Part shown: piece after piece, positions 1 to 4,246 of the stretch
Layout of the letters: each line of letters starts with the position of its first letter
How positions within the stretch are numbered: the stretch's first letter is position 1
Notes under the pieces: generated by a model
Seen by the model: the letters and a program-made list of their open reading frames with translations, nothing else
What the model was told of the DNA's origin: nothing
Databases searched by the model: none
NCBI GenBank assembly: GCA_029262975.1
Contig: JAJCYJ010000236.1
Coordinates: forward strand, 1-7,151
Reading direction: 5' to 3'
DNA length: 7,151 bases
Source of the DNA: Saprospiraceae bacterium
GTDB lineage: Bacteria; Bacteroidota; Bacteroidia; Chitinophagales; Saprospiraceae
Position numbers and translations under genes: made by a program

Positions 1-32
1 TTATGATTTAGACTAGAATAGGATTTTATCCT

Positions 33-64
33 TAAGAATGGCCCCCTAACAAGGGCTTTTCTTA
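33..64 (+). terminator. Terminator-like hairpin, possibly bidirectional
   Basis: Seen: GCCC (41-44) pairs with GGGC (53-56) around an 8-nt loop. After a G-U pair (40/57) and one T-T mismatch (39/58), the stem continues with TAAGAA (33-38) against TTCTTA (59-64), and TTTT follows at 65-68. The T-rich side favours termination of a plus-strand gene ending left of the window. Because the stem is symmetrical, it could also stop minus-strand transcripts from the hydrolase gene that ends at 224. Inferred from sequence only. Confidence 0.45.
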
Positions 65-162
65 TTTTAAGGCATGTCGATGGATTAGAAAATTCTTCTC
101 TTTTAATGCAAATTGTAAGATTTATCTATCATTTTTTTGAACTATTGGTTCTTCGATGAGCA

Positions 163-201
163 CAATGGATTAAACCTGTCCCCCTTTGGCGGAACCCATT
201 G
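163..201. other. Nested weak inverted repeat downstream of the serine hydrolase gene
   Basis: CAATGG (163-168) can pair with CCATTG (196-201). Inside it, TCCCCC (179-184) pairs with GGCGGA (188-193) around a TTT loop with one C-C mismatch. The structure starts 23 nt past the stop codon of the minus-strand hydrolase gene and might protect the 3' end of its mRNA. No T-run follows on the minus strand, so it does not look like a standard terminator. It could be a chance structure. Confidence 0.2.
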
Positions 202-223
202 GATGGAATTCTATGATCTTGAA

Positions 224-1732
224 TTATCTCTTCTTAGCAAACTCATAACCAAACAAGGTAAAAGATAGATTTCCCATAGCATCTACATCAAAATCTATTA
301 GGTCACCTGTGTCATGTTCATATTCGACTATGCGACCTAAAAATGTATTGTTGTGCCAATGATCCAGGCTAATATGTCTGTCAGGACGACAATTAATGAT
401 TAACTCCTCATTCGAGTTTGTAATCGTCAGAATTCCTAAGTAGGCGTTTTCATAAGTCCCGGTCATATTTTGAGCAGGAATGTTAGATGGCGCATTTGGT
501 ATTCTACTGGCGATTAACTTTTCGCGCCTCATTTTGCCCTGATCATTTCTCTTTGAATAAAGACGGAACAAGTCCGTGCTCCAGTCACGGTCTCCGAGAC
601 CTAAGATAAAATCAAAGACTTTATACATGATCGCATGCCGCACTTCAGCATGATCCAGGTTGACCATGACATATACGGCCAGGTTATGATCAGGTATCAT
701 GCCGATTATTGCACCCGAACCATTCAGACTGCCTGTATGAAATTGAACATATTCTCCTTTGTAATCATGGAGAAACCAACCAAGGCTATAGGCAGTAAAA
801 TGAGGCTTGGTTAATTCTGTCGTTGGATAAAAACTACCCCGGGGAATGATGATGTGCGGACTATGTAATATCTCGAAATTTTCTTTACTGATTAATCTCT
901 TGCCATTCACAACTGCACTATCAAGGACAAAATTCATCCATTTCTGAATGTCCTCTGGGCAAGACCACGCAGAACCTGCTGATCCGATGCTATCCGCGTT
1001 CGAATCTATGATCTGTATAATTCCATCATCTGTCGGATAGTGAGGCTTAGTTCTATTTTCAAATGTTTCGGCGCACGCCTTTAGTGCACATGATTTATTC
1101 ATGCCAAGAGGTTCAAAGAGTCTTTGATGGATAAAACGGTCCCAATCCTGTCCACTTGCCTTTTCTATGACTAAGCCAGCCGTAGCATACATAATATTCT
1201 GGTAAGTATATCCTCCTCGCATACTGTAGCTCAACGGCAAATTAGACATTCGGCGGACAATTTCTTCAGTCGAATAATCCCATAATACCCAGAGTAAATC
1301 CGCATTTCCCACACCGCTATTATGCGTAAATAGATCTTTTATAGTCAATTCATTAGCAACATAGGGGTCATGAAGTCTAAACCAGGGAAGATGATCAATT
1401 ACTTTATCATGCCACGAAACGACACCTTCATCTACTAACATGGCCATGGCCGCTGCCGTCATGGCCTTTGTGGTCGAACCCAGCATGAAGAGCGTTTGTG
1501 CATCAACTGGCTCCTGGGTATGAATCGACCTTACTCCGTACCCTTTGGCTAAGAGTGTCTTTCCATCTTTGACGACGGTTACACTCAGGCCGGGCACATT
1601 CCATTGCTGTCTGGCGGTTTCTATATATTCGTCCAGTTGGCTAATATCCAATGATCTGATTTCCTGCCCCGTCAATGATAGGGTAGCGGTGAGCAAGAAA
1701 AGTGATATAAAGCTTAATCTAGTTGAATACAT
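224..1732 (-). CDS. Secreted serine hydrolase, beta-lactamase/PBP (class C-like) family with C-terminal DUF3471-like domain
   Basis: A 502-residue exported serine hydrolase. Residues 1-22 form a signal peptide with a hydrophobic core, probably cut near TG-Q23. The penicillin-recognising fold carries the three expected active-site motifs: S86-T-T-K89 (nucleophile Ser86, base Lys89), Y177-Q-N179, and H332-T-G-S in place of the KTG motif, a common variant in family VIII esterases and PBP4*-like proteins. The tail, about residues 415-502, resembles the beta-rich DUF3471 domain that often follows this fold. Family members act as D-amino-acid peptidases, carboxylesterases or peptidoglycan-editing enzymes; true beta-lactamase activity is uncommon. 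The substrate cannot be told here. The site is probably periplasmic, and no lipobox is present. The start at 1732 places the signal peptide at the N terminus. The gene diverges from the SGNH hydrolase gene 164 bp away. Family is confident, function is not. Confidence 0.93.
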   Translation of the reverse strand: MYSTRLSFISLFLLTATLSLTGQEIRSLDISQLDEYIETARQQWNVPGLSVTVVKDGKTLLAKGYGVRSIHTQEPVDAQTLFMLGSTTKAMTAAAMAMLVDEGVVSWHDKVIDHLPWFRLHDPYVANELTIKDLFTHNSGVGNADLLWVLWDYSTEEIVRRMSNLPLSYSMRGGYTYQNIMYATAGLVIEKASGQDWDRFIHQRLFEPLGMNKSCALKACAETFENRTKPHYPTDDGIIQIIDSNADSIGSAGSAWSCPEDIQKWMNFVLDSAVVNGKRLISKENFEILHSPHIIIPRGSFYPTTELTKPHFTAYSLGWFLHDYKGEYVQFHTGSLNGSGAIIGMIPDHNLAVYVMVNLDHAEVRHAIMYKVFDFILGLGDRDWSTDLFRLYSKRNDQGKMRREKLIASRIPNAPSNIPAQNMTGTYENAYLGILTITNSNEELIINCRPDRHISLDHWHNNTFLGRIVEYEHDTGDLIDFDVDAMGNLSFTLFGYEFAKKR

Positions 1733-1845
1733 AACTTATATATTGAAATGGAAAGATAGCTGCTTCAACTTAAATCATATCTGATTTTGTTCATAATCTA
1801 GAAATGTTCTTTTACCATTGAGAACTTCTTAGTATTCCGAAAATT

Positions 1846-1862
1846 CACTCTTCCCAAGAGTG
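1846..1862. promoter_or_regulatory. Perfect 7-bp inverted repeat in the divergent promoter region (possible operator)
   Basis: CACTCTT (1846-1852) and AAGAGTG (1856-1862) are perfectly complementary across a CCC spacer. The element lies between two divergent genes and just upstream of the -7 box at 1870-1877, where a regulator could block or assist RNA polymerase. TTTTAATT follows, so it also resembles a plus-strand terminator, but no plus-strand gene lies upstream for it to end. A second, weaker repeat, GTTCT (1806-1810) with AGAAC (1821-1825), lies nearer the minus-strand gene. Confidence 0.35.
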
Positions 1863-1869
1863 TTTTAAT

Positions 1870-1877
1870 TATGTTTG
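1870..1877 (+). promoter_or_regulatory. Bacteroidota-type -7 promoter box for the SGNH hydrolase gene
   Basis: TATGTTTG matches the established Bacteroidota sigma-ABfr -7 consensus TAnnTTTG exactly. It lies 19 bp before the ATG at 1897, which would give a very short 5' leader. No clear TTG -33 element is seen at the usual distance; that position is filled by the inverted repeat at 1846-1862, which might mean activator dependence. This is a motif match only. Confidence 0.4.
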
Positions 1878-1896
1878 TTTCAAAATATCATAGCTT

Positions 1897-2553
1897 ATGA
1901 ACTTCAAATTATTTTCATTCTTCTTCCTCCTTCTATTCGTTGTCCCGAATGGAATCGCACAAGACCCCTTAAGATTTGAGGATGAAGTAAGTAAGCTTAT
2001 GTCCATGAACGATGTCCCCGGAGGAGAAAAAGTCTATCTATTTACCGGTAGTTCAAGTATTAAATTTTGGAAGACACTCTCTACTGATTTTCCCAATGAC
2101 CCTGTACTAAACAGGGGATTTGGAGGTTCGCAAATGAGTGATTTGTTATATTATAGGGACAGTCTTATTTTTAAATACAGCCCTGACAAAGTTTTTATCT
2201 ATGAAGGAGATAATGATATTGCCTTAGGGAAGACTACCCTGGAGATTATGTCAGATACGAAATTGTTGGCCAGGCATATCAGGGAGCGGCTCCCGGATAC
2301 GGACATTTACTTTATTGCAGCAAAACCGAGTGTAGCGAGATGGGCATTTCAAAAAGAATATGTAGCGTTTAACCAAGCCTTGTCTTTATGGTGCGGGACA
2401 GATGAAAAGATAACATTTATAGATATTTGGCAGCCGATGTGCAATGAAGATGGTACCGTAAAGTCGCACATTTTTAGTGGTGATAATTTACATATGAATG
2501 CGCAAGGCTATGCTATTTGGGCAGAAGTTATGAGACCTTATATCTCTGATTAA
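1897..2553 (+). CDS. Secreted SGNH/GDSL-family hydrolase
   Basis: A 218-residue exported esterase-like protein. Residues 1-21 form a signal peptide with a Phe/Leu-rich core and a likely A21-Q22 cleavage. The SGNH blocks appear in order. Block I is F-T-G51-S-S53-S, with Ser53 as the likely nucleophile. Block II is G-F-G76-G77-S, with a glycine for the oxyanion hole. Block III is E-G104-D-N106-D, with Asn106. Block V is D196-N-L-H199, completing the catalytic dyad or triad. Length is normal for a single-domain member. Relatives in this phylum include acylhydrolases, sugar acetylesterases and platelet-activating-factor acetylhydrolase-like enzymes. Nothing here identifies the substrate, and no carbohydrate-active neighbours are present. 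It is divergent from another secreted hydrolase, so shared regulation is possible. The start is supported by the signal peptide and an upstream -7 box. Confidence 0.92.
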   Translation: MNFKLFSFFFLLLFVVPNGIAQDPLRFEDEVSKLMSMNDVPGGEKVYLFTGSSSIKFWKTLSTDFPNDPVLNRGFGGSQMSDLLYYRDSLIFKYSPDKVFIYEGDNDIALGKTTLEIMSDTKLLARHIRERLPDTDIYFIAAKPSVARWAFQKEYVAFNQALSLWCGTDEKITFIDIWQPMCNEDGTVKSHIFSGDNLHMNAQGYAIWAEVMRPYISD

Positions 2554-2554
2554 T

Positions 2555-2623
2555 CTGACTGCAGATATATGTCTTGATGAATATTATTATTCCCAATGTG
2601 CAGTTCAGAATTTCTTTTTTTTT
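2555..2623 (+). terminator. Long-loop terminator candidate after the SGNH hydrolase gene
   Basis: CTGACTGCA (2555-2563) pairs with TGCAGTTCAG (2599-2608), giving nine pairs with a single bulged T (2604). The loop is 35 nt. TTTCTTTTTTTTT (2611-2623) follows within two bases. It begins directly after the stop codon at 2553. The T-run and position fit intrinsic termination; the long loop is atypical and lowers confidence. Confidence 0.4.
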
Positions 2624-2987
2624 GAGTTGTTGCCATTGCGATAAAGCTTTGGCTCCAACGTTGTCATTCAATCAATAAGAAATGAATTGCACCAATGCCA
2701 ACTGATCGGCCCGCCTTTTTAACTTTCAAAAGATAATTTTAAAATTTACAACAACTAACACATTATAATTAAACGTAATATGTTTTTTTACATGTAGGCT
2801 CCAGGTATAGTGTGGACTAATGGCAGAAAAGTGGCCTATAATAAAAAAGGGACTAGAGAGTAGGAAAAAATAAGAATAGGTTTTTTTGAAAAAGAAGGGT
2901 TAATACCAAGAGAAGCCTTGATCGGTTGCGGCATCTTTGGGGCATTAGTCTAAGTCTTCAATTTTCATCATAAATTATAAATTCCCC
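2624..2987. other. Non-coding stretch with weak palindromes and no recognised gene
   Basis: This stretch is AT-rich. It includes an imperfect inverted repeat, TTGCCATTG (2630-2638) against CAATGCCAA (2693-2701) with one C-C mismatch, an 8-bp palindrome CAACGTTG (2656-2663) between its arms, and a 12-bp palindrome AATTTTAAAATT (2735-2746). The only coding-like signal is the interrupted frame at 2820-2953, listed separately. A promoter for the gene at 2988 should lie here, but only imperfect -7 matches are visible (TAGGTTTT at 2877-2884 and CATCTTTG at 2933-2940). Confidence 0.5.
2820..2953 (+). pseudogene. Possible frame-interrupted mini-gene (about 44 codons)
   Basis: An ATG at 2820 opens a 17-codon frame (MAEKWPIIKKGLESRKK) that stops at 2871-2873, right after a run of six A (2865-2870). 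Moving to the other frame at that A-run reads on without a stop, through FFEKEG and LIPREALIGCGIFGALV, to a TAA at 2951-2953. The joined product would be about 44 residues, with a basic start and a hydrophobic Gly-rich end. It would finish 34 bp before the next gene. It may be a decayed gene, a sequence with a homopolymer error, a frameshifted gene or chance. I do not recognise the product, and open frames of this length are common by chance. Confidence 0.18.
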
Positions 2988-3383
2988 ATGAACAAACCAC
3001 GAGTCGTTAAAGATTTTGAGAAGCTTGGCAACCATGTCAAAGAGCAAATCAAATTAAACTTTCCTTACGGATTTGACAGACATCTAGTTACATTTCCTAA
3101 TAGTAAGGGGAAATATGAGAGTGCACTGCCATTTGAAACAGACGACCGGCATTATCTTATTAGAATGACCAAAGATATTGCCAGACAGATCATTGAAGGA
3201 GATGATGATTATGATGGAGATGGTAATCTGAAAAAGTCAGTTAAAGCTGCTTATAAAGACAAGTATGATGATATGGAAGAGGAAATGGAAGAAGATTTGG
3301 ATGTTGATGAATATGATGGAGAAGGAGCGGAGGATGAAAGTGAGGACCCCGATGAAATTGAATCAGAGATGTTGAAGGATTAG
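2988..3383 (+). CDS. Small conserved Bacteroidota-type protein with acidic C-terminal tail, function unknown
   Basis: A 131-residue, probably cytoplasmic protein with no signal peptide or membrane segment. Residues 1-70 look like a compact alpha/beta domain that includes an F-P-Y-G-F-D segment (25-30) and an N-S-K-G-K-Y-E-S-A-L-P-F-E-T stretch. The rest is dominated by Asp and Glu, in runs such as DDMEEEMEED, interrupted by one Lys-rich patch around residues 82-92. From memory, flavobacterial proteins of similar size and layout (an 'F-P-x-G-[FY]-x-D' core and a D/E-rich tail) are common and are sometimes labelled DNA primase. No primase catalytic motif is visible here, so that label should not be copied. 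An acidic tail often mimics DNA or binds basic proteins, but this is inference. The gene appears to stand alone. Coding status is likely; function is unknown. Confidence 0.75.
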   Translation: MNKPRVVKDFEKLGNHVKEQIKLNFPYGFDRHLVTFPNSKGKYESALPFETDDRHYLIRMTKDIARQIIEGDDDYDGDGNLKKSVKAAYKDKYDDMEEEMEEDLDVDEYDGEGAEDESEDPDEIESEMLKD

Positions 3384-3510
3384 ATAAATAAACGGAAATA
3401 GGATATGATGGATTATAATTTCCAAAAAGCTTCCTACAGAAAAGCCTTCTGTTAATAGTCGCTCTTTCTTAGATCCAGCCCCATAGAGGGTTCATATGTT
3501 TTAATTAACA

Positions 3511-3622
3511 AGAACAACTATTTATATTATCAGAGTCTTAGGGGTTAATATTCGTGTTCTTAGATGACACAACAATATTATTAGAACACTAATAGTTATT
3601 GGACCAGTTCATCTATTGTTCT
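3511..3622. repeat. Four AGAACA/TGTTCT motifs in alternating orientation
   Basis: AGAACA is found at 3511-3516 (plus), TGTTCT at 3555-3560 (the same motif reversed), AGAACA at 3583-3588 (plus) and TGTTCT at 3617-3622 (reversed). All four lie upstream of the candidate promoter at 3642-3668 and of the efflux operon. Such a cluster could be binding sites for a regulator, but the spacing between copies is irregular (44, 28 and 34 bp). Sequence pattern only. Confidence 0.35.
3544..3599. other. Imperfect stem-loop upstream of the efflux operon
   Basis: The left arm (3544-3560) and right arm (3583-3599) pair at 13 of 17 positions, including a perfect 7-bp core of GTGTTCT (3554-3560) with AGAACAC (3583-3589). 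The loop is 22 nt. No T-run follows either side, so it is not an ordinary terminator. It may act as a double-sided protein binding site in DNA rather than as RNA, because it lies upstream of the likely promoter. Confidence 0.3.
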
Positions 3623-3641
3623 ATTCATTCTTTGATACCCA

Positions 3642-3668
3642 TTGTCCACTGAAATTTTACTAGCTTTA
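3642..3668 (+). promoter_or_regulatory. Candidate promoter of the metal efflux operon
   Basis: TTG (3642-3644) is followed 16 nt later by TAGCTTTA (3661-3668), which matches seven of eight positions of the Bacteroidota -7 box TAnnTTTG. Transcription would start near 3675 and leave a leader of about 50 nt before the ATG at 3725. A second TAGCTTTA at 3709-3716 lies too close to the ATG to be a likely promoter. The match is imperfect. Confidence 0.3.
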
Positions 3669-3724
3669 ACGAGAATGCTGAATATAGAAGATTCTCAAAA
3701 ATTAAATTTAGCTTTACAACGTAC

Positions 3725-4174
3725 ATGTTGGATATAAAAAGAAGATTACTAAGTTGGTTATTGTTAACTGTCTATGTTTTGGTGGTTTTGCACCAAAATG
3801 TTCCCATTTCGCTTACCTCAGAAGAACAAATACTCCCCAAATCAGCTACTACTCATCATCATGAAGAATTTCAAGAAGTTCACCATGAGCATCGTTTTCA
3901 CGTTGGTATATTTCATTTTGTAGGTCATTTGTTCGAAAAATTAAATCATGCAGATGACCATGCCGACGAGCATATTGCTATTGCTCAGAAAACTTCAACA
4001 GAGAAAGTTATAAATCTAAATAAAACAGTCTATTTCTATTGTTATGGAAATAGCTTTGTGCCGTTGAGCGTAGATACCGCTTCTTTACCGCGTCCACCGC
4101 CTTATAATTCGGACTTTCTTCAGATATCAATTCCAGACAATACTCCTTTAAGAGGGCCTCCATCATTCGTCTAA
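3725..4174 (+). CDS. His-rich membrane-anchored small protein at the head of a metal efflux operon
   Basis: A 149-residue protein with no family I can name firmly. It has a short basic start (K5-R6-R7), then one hydrophobic segment at about 8-22 that is either a signal anchor or an uncleaved signal peptide. Twelve histidines lie between residues 44 and 83, as HHH at 44-46, then 53, 54, 56, 59, 64, 68, 75, 79 and 83, mixed with Asp and Glu. The tail is Pro-rich and ends L-R-G-P-P-S-F-V. The layout (N-terminal membrane segment, His-rich centre, C-terminal R-x-P-P) resembles short proteins found beside copper or zinc efflux genes, such as DUF2946-like proteins; this is analogy, not shown homology. 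It probably faces the periplasm and binds metal ions for the pump or as a buffer. It lies 72 bp before the adaptor gene and is likely co-transcribed. Confidence 0.75.
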   Translation: MLDIKRRLLSWLLLTVYVLVVLHQNVPISLTSEEQILPKSATTHHHEEFQEVHHEHRFHVGIFHFVGHLFEKLNHADDHADEHIAIAQKTSTEKVINLNKTVYFYCYGNSFVPLSVDTASLPRPPPYNSDFLQISIPDNTPLRGPPSFV

Positions 4175-4182
4175 TCTTAGCT

Positions 4183-4216
4183 CTTAGGGGTAATTCAGTG
4201 CCCTAAGCAATCATTT
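4183..4216 (+). terminator. Intercistronic hairpin, attenuator or partial-terminator candidate
   Basis: CTTAGGG (4183-4189) pairs perfectly with CCCTAAG (4201-4207) around an 11-nt loop, followed after CAATCA by TTTTTATTTT. It sits between the His-rich protein gene and the adaptor gene, inside the likely operon. It could stop part of the transcripts, so that the His-rich protein is made in excess, or it could stabilise mRNA ends after cleavage. The gap between stem and T-run makes termination imperfect. Confidence 0.4.
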
Positions 4217-4246
4217 TTATTTTACTAAACGAAAGAATTAGACAAG

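Larger units (their letters stand above)
3384..3724. other. Leader region of the efflux operon, non-coding and repeat-rich
   Basis: No gene was recognised in these 341 bp. Near the left end, ACAGAA (3436-3441) pairs with TTCTGT (3447-3452) around a 5-nt loop; this may help terminate the acidic-protein gene, but no T-run follows directly. TTCTTAGAT occurs twice (3466-3474 and 3557-3565). The AGAACA motif cluster, the larger stem-loop and the promoter candidate are listed separately. TAGCTTTA occurs at both 3661-3668 and 3709-3716. Confidence 0.5.

Noticed and set aside
1545..1784. Open frame of 79 codons on the plus strand
   Set aside because: It is antisense to the N-terminal part of the serine hydrolase gene, whose signal peptide and SxxK motif are clear; the translated product has no recognisable features.
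2630..2701. Possible attC-like recombination site, because of the CAACGTTG core and hairpin potential
   Set aside because: The outer ends do not match the RYYYAAC and GTTRRRY core boxes, and no integrase or cassette array is present.
2700..2720. GGCCCGCC followed by TTTTT as a terminator
   Set aside because: The GC-rich part cannot form a stem with an adequate loop, and no left arm is found nearby.
2853..2945. Minus-strand frame of 30 codons with a basic start and a hydrophobic Leu/Phe-rich end (small toxin-like peptide)
   Set aside because: Very short, with no promoter or antitoxin RNA visible; the Phe/Leu content follows from A-rich plus-strand DNA.
2815..2950. 8-bp inverted repeats GACTAATG/CATTAGTC bounding a 136-bp segment, as a possible tiny mobile element
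   Set aside because: One such 8-bp pair is expected by chance in a non-coding stretch of this size, and no target-site duplication is visible.
3436..3452. ACAGAA/TTCTGT hairpin as the terminator of the acidic-protein gene
   Set aside because: The stem is short and AT-rich, and no T-run follows directly; it is noted only within the leader-region entry.
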